DNA of 64,000 nt from Aurelia coerulea (GCA_039566865.1 CM076956.1:14271511-14335510), one strand, 5' to 3'. Shown: positions 9,638 to 23,739, counted from the first letter of the stretch. The notes: generated by a model not told the origin, from the letters alone. Numbers and translations: made by a program.

Positions 9638-12600
9638 ATGTTTGAAGAATGAAAACATTATGCAGGGGCTTTTCCTCCAACCGGAAGGAATACACCTATA
9701 TAGATATATAGGTATATAGACATATAGACATATAGACATATAGGTACATAGGAATCAGGAATGTTGTAACAATGGGCATTATTTTTGCACACAATCGAAA
9801 CAATCAGCGAAGCATCTGAGATATTTTTAGGCATTGTTAATGTATACAATCAAAACAATTCTGATATATTTGGGCCAACAATGAACTTTGGCGAAGTTGC
9901 CAATTCACATTTCCTCATTAAGGCTGATCACTACTTGCTCCTAACATTAATCCAGCTGCCAACTCATTACAAGGCAATCTTCAAAATTTGACCTCTTTGA
10001 CCTGGCACACTGCCCTTACTGTTTGAAATCTTCAATATCGATAACTTTTAACAAGGGAACCTACCAACCCATCAAGAAACAAGTATGGCACTGTTGTTGT
10101 GGCAATTCTTGTCGAGTCGGGATAAAGTAAACACATTGTCAATATCGTCGGCTTTCCTTTACTTTCACTCAGGGCAGTAGGAAGGAGAAACAAGTGTGGC
10201 ACTGTTATAGTGACAACTCATGTCAGGAGAAAGTGAAAATTTGTCAGTTCTTTAGTTTCGCTCATTGCCGTAGGAAGCATCTAAAGCTTGTAGGGGCACG
10301 GCATTTCAAGGCAAAGAATGTGATACATTGAAGATCAAACATGAATATATTGTGAATCCTGATAGATATCCGATTTCCTTCGCAATAAAACGAAGAGAGG
10401 AGTAAACATAACTAAATCACAAAGAAAAAAATTAAACCAGTTTCGCATCAGTCTTGAAAAGGGGCACATCCTGAGACAAAAAGCGCACTTTTTGGTTTGT
10501 TGCAAAATCTTGGGGGGCACTTGCCCCCAGTGTTCCCGGTTCCTACGTCTCTGGTTATCTTTGAAATATAGATAGATAGGAATCAGCAATGTTGTAACAA
10601 CTGACATTGCTAGCACACACAATCTAAACAATTTTTATGTTTGAAGAATGAAAACATTATGCAGGGGCTTTTGCTCCAACCGGAAGGAATAGACCTATAT
10701 AGACATATAGATAGGTACATAGGAATCAGGAATGTTGTAACAATGGGCATTATTTGTGCACACAATCGAAACATCCGTTTTCCTTCACAATGAAACAAAG
10801 TGAGAAGTAAGCATAACTAAATCATGAAGTAAATGATAACAAAATTACACGACTTTCTGTCCGCATCGTTCCTCAAAGGGGGCATATCCTATGACAAAAA
10901 GGGCACTTTTGGTTTGTTGCAAAATCTGGGGGGTCACGTTCCCCCAGTACTCCCGGTTCCTACATCCCTGGTTTCGCTACATCTAATGTAATAGTTCTGA
11001 TGCATATCAAGAAATCTGGTCTGCTTCATCAAGTGGGCTTTTATTGGGCTACTGCCGTTTCAATATAAACTAAATCGTGCATTAAACAGTTACAATTGCG
11101 AATAAAAATATTCTTTCATTTGAGGCAAGCTACGTGCATGACCTCATTCTTCAAACATGGCTAATGGGGGCCTTTAATTATGTTTGAAGAATGAAAACAT
11201 TATGCAGGGGCTTTTGCTCCAACCGGAAGGAATAGACATAGACATATAGATAGGTACATAGGAATCAGGAATGTTGTAACAATGGGCATTATTTGTGCAC
11301 ACAATCGAAACAATCAGCGAAGCATCTGAGATATTTATAGGCATTGTTAATGTATACAATCAAAACAATTCTGATATATTTGGGCCAACAATGAACTTTG
11401 GCGTAGTTGCCAATTCACATTTCCTCATTAAGGCTAATTACTACTTGCTCCTAACGTTAATTCAGCTGCCAACTCATTACAAGGCAATTTTCAAAATTTG
11501 ACCTCTTTGACCTGGCACACTGCCCTTACTGTTTGAAATCTTCGATATGGATAACTGTTGCCAAGGGAACCAACAAACCCATATAATACTATCAAGAAAC
11601 AAATGTGGCACTGTTATAGTGGCAACTCTTGTCAGGATAGGGTAAAAAAATTGTCAATATTGTCGGTCATCCTTCAGTTTTACTCAGAGCAGTAGGAAGC
11701 ATCTTAAACTTGGAGGGGCACGGCAATTTAAAGGCACTTTTTTCGTAAGAATGGCACTGTAATATACAACAGATTTTTGACGGGAAAAATGTGATATATA
11801 GAAGAAAATAGTATGAGTGCTGATAGATATCCGATTTCCTTCACAATGAAACAAAGTGAGAAGTAAACATAACTAAATCACGAAGTAAATAATAACAAAA
11901 TTAAACTACTTTCTGTCCGCATTGGTCTTCAAAAAGGGCTCATCCTGAGGCAAAAATGGCACCTTTTGGTTTGTTGCAAAATCTTGGGGGGCACGTGCCA
12001 CCAGTGCCCCCGGTTCCCTACGTCTTTGGACTCTCGCTACATCTAATGTAATAGTTCTGATGCATATCAAGAAATCTGGTCTGCTTCATCAAGTGGGCTC
12101 GTTATTAGGCTACATCCATTTCGATATGAACTAAATCGTGCATTGCAATTGCAAATAGATATTCTATTACTTTGAGGCAAGCTATGTGCATGATCTCATT
12201 CTTCAAACATGGCTAATGGGGGCCTTTAATTATGTTTGAAGAATGAAAACATTATGCAGGGGCTTTTGCTCCAACCGGAAGGAATACACCTATATAGACA
12301 TGTAGACATATAGGTACATAGGAATCAGGAATGTTGTAACAATGGGCATTATTTTTGCACACAATCGAAACAATCAGCGAAGCATCTGAGATATTTATAG
12401 GCATTGTTAATGTATACAATCAAAACAATTCTGATATATTTGGGCCAACAATGAACTTTGGCGAAGTTGCCAATTCACATTTCCTCATTAAGGCTAATCA
12501 CTACTTGCTCCTAACATTAATCCAGCTGCCAACTCATTACAAGGCAATTTTCAAAATTTGACCTCTTTGACCTGGCACACTGCCCTTACTGTTTGAAATC

Positions 12601-15600
12601 TTCGATATGGATAACTGTTGCCAAGGGAACCAACAAACCCATATAATACTATCAAGAAACAAATGTGGCACTGTTATAGTGGCAACTCTTGTCAGGATAA
12701 AGTAAACAATTTGTCAGTATTGTTGGCCATCCTTTAGTTTTACTCTGGGCAGTAGGAAGCATCTTAAACTTGGAGGGGCACGGCAATTTAAAGGCACCAA
12801 GAATGGCACTGTAATATACAACAGATTTTTGACGGGAAAAATGTGATATATAGAAGAAAATAGTACGAGTGCTGATAGATATCCGATTTCCTTCACAATG
12901 AAACAAAGTGAGAAGTAAACATAACCAAATCACGAAGTAAATAATAACAAAATTAAACAACTTTCTGTCCGCATTGGTCTTTAAAAGGGGCACATCCTGA
13001 GACAAGAAGGGCACCTTTTGGTTTGTTGCAAAATCTTGGGGGCACGTGCCACCAGTGCCTCCGGTTCCCTACGTCTTTGGACTCTCGCTACATCTAATGT
13101 AATAGTTTTGATGCATATCAAGAAATCTGGTCTGCTTCATCAAGTGGGCTCGTTATTAGGCTACAGCCATTTCGATATGAACTAAATCGTGCATTGCAAT
13201 TACAAATAGATATTCTATTGCTTTGAGGCACGCTATGTGCATGATCTCATTCTTCAAACATGGCTAATGGGGGCCTTTAATTATGTTTGAAGAATGAAAA
13301 CATTATGCAGGGGCTTTTGCTCCAACCGGAAGGAATAGACTATATAGACATATAGATAGGTACATAGGAATCAGGAATGTTGTAACAATGGGCATTATTT
13401 GTGCACACAATCGAAACAATCAGCGAAGCATCTGAGATATTTATAGGCATTGTTAATGTATACAATCAAAACAATTCTGATATACTTGGGCCAACAATGA
13501 ATTTGGCGAAGTTGCCAATTCACATTTCCTCATTAAGGCTAATCACTACTTGCTCCTAACATTAATCCAGCGGCCAACTCATTACAAGGCAATTTTCAAA
13601 ATTTGACCTCTTTGACCTGGCACACTGCCCTTACTGTTTGAAATCTTCGATATGGATAACTGTTGCCAAGGGAACCAACAAACCCATATAATACTATCAA
13701 GAAACAAATGTGGCACTGTTATAGTGGCAACTCTTGTCAGGATAGGGTAAAAAAATTGTCAATATTGTCGGTCATCCTTCAGTTTTACTCAGAGCAGTAG
13801 GAAGCATCTTAAACTTGGAGGGGCACGGCAATTTAAAGGCACTTTTTTCGTAAGAATGGCACTGTAATATACAACAGATTTTTGACGGGAAAAATGTGAT
13901 ATATAGAAGAAAATAGTATGAGTGCTGATAGATATCCGATTTCCTTCACAATGAAACAAATTGAGAAGTAAACATAACTAAATCACGAAGTAAATAATAA
14001 CAAAATTAAACTACTTTCTGTCCGCATTGGTCTTTAAAAGAGGCTCATTCTGAGGCAAAAATGGCACCTTTTGGTTTGTTGCAAAATCTTGGGGGGCACA
14101 TGCCACCAGTGCCCCCGGTTCCCTACGTCTTTGGACTCTCGCTACATCGAATTTGATAGTTCTGATGCATATCAAGAAATCTGGTCTGCTTCATCAAGTG
14201 GGCTCGTTATTAGGCTACAGCCATTTCGATATGAACTAAATCGTGCATTGCAATTGCAAATAGATATTCTATTACTTTGAGGCAAGCTATGTGCATGATC
14301 TCATTCTTCAAACATGGCTAATGGGGGCCTTTAATTATGTTTGAAGAATGAAAACATTATGCAGGGGCTTTTGCTCCAACCGGAAGGAATACACCTATAT
14401 AGACATAGATAGGTACATAGGAATCAGGAATGTTGTAACAATAGGCATTATTTATGCACACAATCGAAACAATCCGCGAAGCATCTGAGATATTTCTAGG
14501 CATTATAGATGGATAGAATCAAAACAATTCTGAGATATTTGGGCTAACAATCAAATTTGGCGTAGTTGCCAATTGACATTTCCTCATTAAGGCTAATTAC
14601 TACTTGCTCCTAACATTAATGGAGCTACCAACTCATTACAAGGCAATCTTCAAAATTTGACCTCTTTGACCTGGCACACTGCCCTTACTGTTCGAAAAAT
14701 CTTCAATATCGATAACTGTTTAACAAGGGAACCCAGCAACCCATATGATACTATCAAGGAACAAGTGTGGCACTGTTATATTGGCAACTTTTGTAAGGAT
14801 AAAGTAAAAAATTTGTCAATATTGTCGGCTTTCCTTTAGTTTCACTCAGGGCACTAGGAAGCATCTTAAATTTGGAGGGGCGCACGGCATTTCAATGGCC
14901 CTTTTTTTCGTAAGAAGGGCACTTCAATATACATCAGATTTTTAATGGTAAAAATGTGATACATAGAAGAAAATAGTATGAATGCTGATAGTTATCCGAT
15001 TTCCTTCACAATGAAACAGTGAAAAGTAAATATAACTAAATCACGAAGTAAATAGTAACATAATTAAAGTGCTTTTTGTCTGCATAGGTCTTTAAAAAGG
15101 GCATATCCTGAGACAAAAATGGGACCTTTTGGTTTGTTGCCAAATCTTGGGGCACGTGCCCCCAGTGCCCCCCGGTTCCCTACGTCTCTGGACTCTCGCT
15201 ACATCTAATATGATAGTTTTGATGCGTATCAAGAAATCTGGTCTGCTTCATCAAGTGGCCTTGTTATTATTAGGCGACAGCCATTTCGATATAAACTAAA
15301 TCGTGCATTGCAATTGCAAATAGATATTCTATTACGTTAAGGCAAGCTATGTGCATGATCTCATTCTTCAAACATGGCTAATGGGGGCCTTTAATTATGT
15401 TTGAAGAATGACAACATTATGCAGGGGCTTTTTCTCCAACCGGAAGGAATACACCTACCTACCTACCTACCTACCTACCTACATAGGTACATAGGAATCA
15501 GGAATGTTGTAACAATGGGCATTATTTGTGCACACAATCGAAACAATCAGCGAAGCATCTGAGATATTTATAGGCATTGTTAATGTATACAATCAAAACA

Positions 15601-16403
15601 ATTCTGATATATTTGGGCCAACAATGAATTTTGGCGTAGTTGCCAATTCACATTTCCTCATTAAGGCTAATTAACTACTTGCTCCTAACAATACTGGAGC
15701 TGCCAACTCATTACAAGGCAATCTTCGAAATTTGACCTCTTTGACCTGGCACACTGCCCTTACTGTTTGAAAAATCTACAGAAACAAGTATGGCACTGTT
15801 ATAGTGGCATTTCTTGTCAGGATAAAGCAAACAATTTGTCGATATTGTCGGCTATCCTTTAGTTTCACTTAGGGCAGTAGGAAGAATCTTATACTTGGAG
15901 GGGCATGGCATTTCAATTGCACTTTTTTCGTAAGAAGATATATCAGATTTTTGACGGTAAAAATGTGATACATAAAAGAAAATAGTATGAATGCTGATAG
16001 ATATCCGATTTCCTTCACAATGAAACAAAGTGAGAAGTAAACATAACTTGATCACGAAGTAAATAATACCATAATTAGAATACTTTCTGTCCGCATTGGT
16101 CTTTAAATAGGGCACATCCTGAGACAAAAATGGCACCTTTTGGTTTGTTGCACAATCTTCGGGGCACGTGCTACCAGTGCCCCCGGTTCCCTACATCTTT
16201 GGACTCTCGCTACATCTAATGTAATCGTTCTGATGCATGTCAAGAAATCTGGTCTGCTTCATCAAGTGGGTTCGTTATTAGGCTACAGCCATTTCGATAT
16301 AAATCAAATCGTGCATTGCAATTGCAAATAGATATTGTATTACTTTTAGGCAAGCTATGTGCATGATCTCATTCTTCAAACATGGCTAATGGGGGCCTTT
16401 AAT
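9638..16403. repeat. Tandem array, ~1.05-kb unit, seven partial or full copies
   Basis: Units begin with ATGTTTGAAGAATG at 9638, 10637, 11180, 12232, 13283, 14337 and 15397. Full units are about 1052, 1051, 1054 and 1060 bp. The first copy is diverged, the second (543 bp) has a large deletion, and the last ends near 16403. Each unit ends with CATTCTTCAAACAT, the inverse of its start, then a 22-bp spacer beginning GGCTAATGGGGGCC. Each also has a short TATAGACATA (or CTAC) repeat near its start and a GGGGCACGTGCC-type GC hairpin. Short open frames recur in each copy but are not recognisable proteins. Confidence 0.9.
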
Positions 16404-18620
16404 CTTTGGATTTTATCAATTTGATGTGACCAGATTCAGATGAAAGCAAATGAAGTTAATGAATCTGTAACTCAATCAATTTTTTCGATAAGGGTAATGT
16501 TGCTGATATTTTCTTGACTTGCTCCACGTCTCAGTTCCAATGACAGAGCTAAGGATGAATACTCCTCAATAACTAGAGGATGATCCATGCGATCAAAACT
16601 GAAACTGCGTTCATACAATACTGGCACAATTTGTATACAGCATAAATGTTATATAAAAATGGCAATATTTTGTTCGCCCATTTTGAAAACGGCAAAATGT
16701 GAAAATGGAGCTCTAAACCGGCACAGGTTGAACATGACGTTGTGTAAACAGTTCAAAACGACGAAGACGGAACATTTTCGACGCAATTCTTGTTGGGGAT
16801 ATGAACTGGATATGAACAGGCTAAGCTGTGAGCCTCTAGGAATCCCCCAAAGGGCTCCAGATCGCATGCGCAGTAACGATTTACTTCACTTATTTAATAT
16901 GCAATTTAACTTGACCGTTGAGAACAAAGGAAGAAACAAAAGCAGCAATGCGCATGACAACACGAGCCCCAACATCAATTCGCTCACAACAAAGCTGAAA
17001 CACAATGTATCAAAACAAAGGGTCAGCACTTCATCTCCCCAAAACATTCAAAATGAAGCTATTAATTCTTGCTTCAGATAAAAATAATGTGGCCCCTCAG
17101 ATATGAACAATCACAAATATAAAATTTGCCAGTTGCCAGATACCAATGGCAGTGTTCTCTCATCACCGGGGCCAAAGTTTGGGATTTCAAATGCACTGGC
17201 CAAATGTGCACTCCCGCAGCAACCGAAATAGTTGGGGGTTAGAGAAAAATGTTTAGATTTTTTCTCCACAAACCAGTGCACTCAATGTCCATGGCAGAGA
17301 CAGACATCCCTGTCATGAAATAAAGGAGCATGGTACGATTTTAGGTTGTGGGTGGGCGGGTGAAAGAAATCGCAAAACCTTACGAAATGCCAGATCTTTA
17401 CCACGCCTTTCTGCTTTGCCTTCTATGTCCAAATGCGAAGGCACTTGTCACAATTTTGGCTTTTAAACTGAATGCGAAAACCAAATCGAAAGATTTCCAA
17501 ATCTATTGTCTATGAAACGCATACTACGAAAGATTGACTGCTTTATTGGTCAACCTATTTCTACGCTTCTAATAAAAGTATTCTTTTGAAAACAAGCCAA
17601 ATGCGAGGCAAGCAGTGTTGCAAATAATTCAAAAAGTTAATAAACAATCTTCTGGGAATTGAGTGATACGTGTTTTTACGCATGTAACAACGAACAAATT
17701 TACGAATCACCCGAGCACAAAAGACTGATTGCTGAAAACAGTTTTCGTTTGCAAAAAACAACCAGACGCAATGCATGCAGCGTGCTAAATTATTAGAAAA
17801 GTGAATAAAACAATCTGCTGAACAAAATGAATCATAATCAAGGTTGTAGGACACCTTTTATAAGCAAACGCTCGCAGCATCTTCCGCGAATTAACTGGGA
17901 TATAAAATTTCATTCTTATCCCTATTAAATTGATTCAGTAAGCATAGGTATATTTCTTTGTCGTCGAAATCCAGCGTCTTGTCTCGGAGCTTGCAAAGAG
18001 ATTGGCATCGTTGAATTTTTCATCGTTTTTAAATTTTGCCGGTATCATGTAAACACAAGCTAAAAGTTTGGTGCCTTGACATATGACATTTTTTGCCGTT
18101 TTCAAATAGTGCCAGTGTACTTTTGTAGTCTGAAACTCGTCGCAAGTGAAATCTTTTCGCAAGGGAATGATATCTTGTCATCTTAGTTAATACTTCTTTC
18201 TTCACAGTTTCCAAAGACAGAAGCCCGGCATTTGAGGTTCATCATAAAATCAGGCTATGGTAGCTTCATTTCAATTCATAAAGTAACTGTGGATGGCAAT
18301 TTAACAAAGAGAGTGGATAGATATTGAGGTTTACACGAGGGGTCGTCAGAACTGATCAGTTGTTTTAGCGAAATTCTAACAAAGTAGATTTTATCTACAG
18401 TTCAAGTATACAAATATTGCAAGTTTGGAAATCATCTGGCTGCTCAGTTAGGAGCAGCCAAATGTTGGCTAAAAGGTCCATTTTGTTTGAATATTTAATC
18501 GAAACCTGCCGCACTTCATATTTTTCAGCAGCAAGTCAGCAAAGTACTTGTCATCCAGCTGTTTTTTCCACAACTCACGGCTATTTAAAAGATTTCATTG
18601 TGCCGAAAATCAATCGATCA
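16404..18620. other. No recognisable gene; one 164-codon open frame
   Basis: Unique-looking AT-rich sequence. A plus-strand ATG-to-stop frame of 164 codons spans 16587-17081, but it has no recognisable domain, no flanking splice context and ordinary composition, so it is not called as a gene. Around 17580-17640 and 17740-17830 two imperfect copies of a ~90-bp stretch lie in direct orientation. Nothing else was recognised. Confidence 0.4.
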
Positions 18621-18803
18621 ATAGACCTTTTAGCTATTCTAAAAAAGAACCTGGATCGAGCGTCATTTTTATACATTTTTATACGCAAGGTTCGATCGAG
18701 TGGCGTTAGAGCTTCTATCACTATTGTGCACATTCGAAAATTCTACAAATGTAGCAAAATTTCGTTCGATTCTGATTCTTTACAGAATAGCTAAAAGGTC
18801 TAT
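18621..18803. mobile_element. Short MITE with ATAGACCTTTTAGCTATTCT ends
   Basis: A 183-bp segment with inverted ends ATAGACCTTTTAGCTATTCT and its complement. The inner start GATCGAGCG resembles the inner part of the longer element at 58242-58780, so both belong to one family. No coding capacity. Confidence 0.65.
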
Positions 18804-20651
18804 TCGGACATTCCTTAATCTTAGCGAGGCTCCCTAACATTCGTATTTATCGTCCACTGTAATTTTTGTCATGTAAAATTTTTTGTGTGGCAGGCAATGT
18901 TTTGCACCACTAGCATACAATATCTGTCAAAGTAATCTCCATATTTGTTTAATTTTTTTCGCGCAATATGTTATAGTGTAAACTTCACTGGTCTGCATGT
19001 AGGGAAAATGGTACCATATCAAACTCAAAGTGGACACAAGTGTTCAATGTAAACACGCTTAGCAGTCCAGCACCATCAATCAGCTTAGTTTCTAATATTA
19101 TCATTTTTCTTTTTAACGAACGCTAGTCTACTAACAATTTATACGCAATAAAGGGGTTTGTACTGTATATATCTAGATTGGGTTTTGTGTGAAAAGCGTT
19201 TGAGACGAATTTCGAAACAATACAACAGATAGCAAGTAGGAAACCAAATGGAAATTTTCAGGATCTTTCTCAAAACGATATCCGTCAGCCAGCAGCCAGA
19301 TCTAAAAGTGTTGCTTTTTTGCATTGATGGCAATGCAACAGTACCTGCAATACAGATCCTAGACCGTTGACCCTCAAAATTAACCTTATTGATACGAAGG
19401 TTTTTCAGACGAAGTTCCACAATGAGTGCAAAGCAGTGAAGTTTACTTTTTCATATTCTTTATGACAAAGTTGATTTTTTGCATAGCTCAGTCCACGCTT
19501 CATTTCAATTTTACTTTTTTAACTCGCATGCAATTTTGTTTTGTTATGAATTTGAATTAAGTTTGTATTTTGAAATTGTGTGTGTTGTTTTGAATAGTAT
19601 TTGACCGCCTAACATATTTTATACTGCTTGAATTTTTAATTATTTCCAAATTTAGTTTGTTATCGAATTGCAAGTACGTTTTATTTGGTATTTTTTTATT
19701 TATATAAAGGGTAATATATTTTATCGTTTCATGCTGCTGGCCAGCGTGCCTGATCTACCCTATCCTTTTTAAGTAGTTCTGTCGGAGCTAAAATTATAAC
19801 TTACCACACCTTTCAACGATTTTGGCGTTGCAAATTACCTTATACAGAGTCCAAAACAAGCTCTACTTTCTTTTTGACAAAACGAAGTTTCTATCGGCAC
19901 CTTATGTTATTAGAAACCATGCTTGCGTCAGTTACGATAATATTTTCCACACCCTGACTGATGGAAAGTATGCTCCAAGCATTGTTTCACCCAGCTCCAG
20001 AATTTGTCCGTTTCAAATAATAGTCGGCTTTGAATAAAATCGGCGAAGAGTTTTCTTCAAAACGTAAACAAATACATCGAAAAACATTAAAATCAGAACC
20101 CGATGTGAAAAATACCCCTGTTGACAACCGGCCCTAGGACCCCGATCAAAATGAGGTGCGAAAACAACACCCGGAAAGGAGTGGACATCCCGTCAGCCAA
20201 ATAATTAAGGTACCATATGAAGCTGAATTCACACTTGATATGATTTGGTGTTGTGATGCGGCGCGGTGCAATGAAGCTCAACAAATCCAACTTTGTCGCA
20301 TTGCCGCACTTCATTGTTACCTGGAATGCGTCAAAAACGACGCTTCCTCGTTTAAATTCAGCGTTATATGGCAAGACGCAAGTCTCATTTGGAGTGGCCG
20401 CGTCAAAACTCCTCACTTGTGATTTCAGGTAACACTGCTTTTTGAGGTACTTGTTTGCTTTTAGAAATCAATTCGTTGCAAGTAAATAAGTATCAATCTG
20501 CGTGAGGTTGTAACGAACTTTTTATAGACATTTGTTGGAACATTGGGAATTTCTTTTGATAACGAAACCGTGTGAGATGCAAATTCATCTTTTTCTGTTT
20601 TACTTCTGTTATTTGTGGTTTATAGCAACGAAAGTCGGCAAGAAGTTGCAA
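18804..20651. other. No recognisable feature
   Basis: AT-rich sequence. Overlapping open frames on both strands at 20093-20422 and one at 19139-19420 have no recognisable motif and no conserved splice structure. No repeat ends were identified. Confidence 0.4.
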
Positions 20652-21704
20652 TACGGTAAAAAGCCGCTTATAAGAACCTACAATTTTGCAAGTCAGCCGG
20701 ACTAGAGTGGTGTCGCCCATTATGCCCATGTCGTCGCTAACATTCGAATTAGATCCTCGAGGAGGTTTTTGATGAAAAAACCGAATGAACTGGTTATATC
20801 AGCAACTAATTGAGAAAAATTTTTGAAAGTTTGAATCAAATCAATCAACACTACATAGGGATTTTTCAAGGTTTTGAAGATGGGGGTAAAAACGACCTTT
20901 TCGCTAGGCGTCGCCCATTATGGCCGCAGTTCAAACAAGTTACGCCACTTCGCAGAGAAGAGTTAAACTAAGAAAAACAGCTTTAACTACAATGATTCAT
21001 TCATTGATGAGCATATTAAACGCAAAAATGTCAATGTGACTTTGCATTGACTTTGGGATAACGGGTATTTTAGAAAGGCTGGTTTCACCTCGAATAGAAA
21101 TCGATGTTTCGTAGCGGCCTATTGAACTTACCGAATCGATTTGACATGTCCCTGAATTATCTCGTAGGGTTTCGATGCAAAGAAACTGAAGCTTCAGTGA
21201 AGGTCAAATTATGTTAAAACTGACGTCAGCAAAGATTTCCCGCGCAATTCCAATTTGTTTACTTGTTCCCAGTCTCCTGAAATTTAATTTCTCTTACCAA
21301 GCGGCCATAATGGACGACCGACTATAATGGGCGACGCTACTCTAGGTTCTTACGTTTTCGGTATTTAGTGGGAAATGAGGCTGTTCAGGTTCTTAAATTG
21401 GTTCTTATTTTATTCAGGGCTTTCAGAAATGTCTTCTCTTCAGACTCAAACTTCAAGCCTTTTATTCACCGTCAGTTCGCGTAACTGAGATTATGAGGTA
21501 ATATTCACAACAGAAATTTGTGGAAGAATCAGAAAATTTCATAAAATCCAAAGAAAAGCTTTCCAAGATCCCATGATCTCTGCAAATAAGAACCTATTTC
21601 AAAGTTCAGGCTAAATGGGTTCTTATACAATGGGGGTCTAATTGCAAAATTTCAGCCTGCAGGTTCTTAATCTACTAGGTTCTTATATGCGGGTTTTTAC
21701 TGTA
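20652..21704. mobile_element. Inverted-repeat element, TACAGTAAAAACCCGCATAT type
   Basis: The left end TACGGTAAAAAGCCGCTTAT and the complement of the right end TACAGTAAAAACCCGCATAT form inverted repeats of ~28 bp continuing into AAGAACCT. Ends starting TA-CAGT resemble pogo/Tigger-type DNA transposons with TA target duplication; the family name is inferred. Related short copies lie at 49921-50070 and near 53505-53630. The interior is occupied by a second element. Confidence 0.65.
20702..21345. mobile_element. Nested inverted-repeat element with CTAGAGTnGnGTCGCCCATT ends
   Basis: Inserted inside the preceding element. The left end reads CTAGAGTGGTGTCGCCCATT and the right end is the complement of CTAGAGTAGCGTCGCCCATT; a further internal copy of GTCGCCCATTATGG starts near 20910. 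The outer element resumes with AGGTTCTTA immediately after, showing insertion order. Confidence 0.65.
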
Positions 21705-22183
21705 ATTAAAATATCATCATAAAACGGAAGATTTTGCTGCAGGCTCAAGGGATTCATGCCATGAATGAATCCATAAAATCCACGGACAACAAAAAAAATA
21801 TGCTGGTTGCCCAAGAGCCTTTTAATATGTTTCAAAAAGGGTCTGATTTTCATTTTACGCAGTTTACCTAACTTAAAGGAACTGAGTCCATATAAATAGC
21901 TGAGCGTTAACGCTATGCTGACAAACTGCTGACGGCCCTTTGTTATCGCACAATTGTGCTAAAGTCATTAGTAGTGGGGATCAAAGACTTCTTAATCCTT
22001 GCTAATGCAATAACCAAAGACTGGACACATTGTAGGATAGATATGGTTTGATTAAAAATCATAAAAAACAATAAATCGATCAACGACTGATAAGTAATAA
22101 AATACGGTGAAATTATTATAGTCAAAGGAAACTGTGTGAATGTGAATGATGCAAAATATGGAAGTAGACCTATGTTGTTAACA

Positions 22184-23037
22184 GCATAGCTTTCAAATAT
22201 TTAAAAAGGTTTTTGTAAAATTTTATGTCATATTTCTTTTATTGCCTGACTGATGTTTAAAAAAAGGCAATACAAGCATTCCGCCGATTCCAATGGATAA
22301 TCGCACATCTCCCGCGGTTTTCCTGTGGCCTTGTACAATACGATACAAGGACGCGTTTTTGTCGCTACAGCAACTGATATAGGCCTATGAGATTTACAAT
22401 AAACTTAGGCGACATAATAGTAACAAATGCGTTTGACTGAATGATCTTAGCCAAAATTGGAAGCTATCCAGTCTTATTGCACAGACCTCGCAAGCTCTGT
22501 CTGTACTTTCAAGACATTGGGATTTATATCTTCCTGTACATCACAAAATCGGTTAGTATGCGCATAGAACAGAATGACTTCCAAGAAAGTTGATTTATTT
22601 CGTTATAATTCTACCGTTAGATTTCTCTGAAATCTTTACTTTTTCAGAATTAGAGTGTCTGTATCTTTTTTCAAGAATACAAGAAATTTTGAAAAAAATT
22701 TGAAACCATCGCAATTTCTAAACTTTTGACGAAACATTAAATAGTTTTCAAGAAAATCATAGTTTATGGATATCTACAATATGGCATCAAGCAATAAGCC
22801 TGTCATTCTTCTGGTTTATGACTTAGAAAGTTGATGATGTCAGATCCTCCAATGAGTTAAACAAGAAATACGCTGTAATTTCGAAAATATTCAAGATTTC
22901 GGAAAAATCCAACGGAAGAATTATCGGCAAATAGCTAAAATTTGTTTCAAGCCATTCCATTCAAAGAAATAGGTCATAGAGTTTTACATCCACCTTTTAC
23001 ACCGATTTAAAATTTTGGAACCTATGCTGGTGCAAAC
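22184..23037. mobile_element. GCATAG...CTATGC MITE, copy 1
   Basis: Inverted ends of ~60 bp: GCATAG-TTTAAAAAGGT-GTAAAATT-TATG on the left, and the matching complement ending GGAACCTATGC on the right. The body from about 22600 on is clearly homologous to the copy at 36672-37197. It is longer than that copy because of extra sequence near 22260-22600. Confidence 0.65.
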
Positions 23038-23739
23038 AAGTGCCGCTAAAATTGACAAAAAGTTTGGCGCTTGTTCATAGCTAATCTTCGACTTATTTTT
23101 TAAATCACGTCTCTATTCTATTCTCTTACAGTTTGACTAACACTTAATTGGAAAAAATGCCCATTTCAAAAGAAATATATTACCTTTATACAAGTAAGAA
23201 TCACAAATATAAGTAAGTAATATATGAACGTATTGACAATAAAAGACAAAAAATCCGTTTTCCTTATTCCATTAATTAGTGCGGACCTAGCAAATTCACA
23301 ATTTTGTACACTCCTAACGTCGCTCAATTACATTGTCTATTATGACGACAGTGACTCTCATTTCAAAGCTGAAGACTTTTACTAATTTTGAAACAAATAA
23401 TGACGAAGTCTTTGGTATTGTTGTCATAGAGGACCAAATAAGCGAAACAAAATTTCACCGCTTTTATGCAGCAACCCCATGTTTAAAAACGATAGCATAA
23501 AAATCATTTTTACAGAACAAATATTGCAAATAGCGTAAAAATGAAACTGTTCTTTTCAAGTGTTCTATTTTCAAGGGAGTATCAACTCAGTTATTTGAAT
23601 GTTATATTTGGCAAATCTTTCAGACAGCTTGCAAAGGCATCAACGCATTGTTAAAAAATGACACGGATGAGGGAGATATGGTTGAATACTCTAGATATGC
23701 ATTTCCGTTGCATTACTGTGTTTCGGGGTGTTATCAACA

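Noticed and set aside
9638..16403. Array as CRISPR or coding repeat
   Set aside because: Units are 1 kb, eukaryotic context, inverted-repeat ends; short frames are not conserved as proteins between units.
16587..17081. 164-codon open frame
   Set aside because: No domain, no splice context, no family match; kept only as a note.
20093..20422. Overlapping 107- and 88-codon frames on both strands
   Set aside because: Mutual shadows with no recognisable motif or splice sites.
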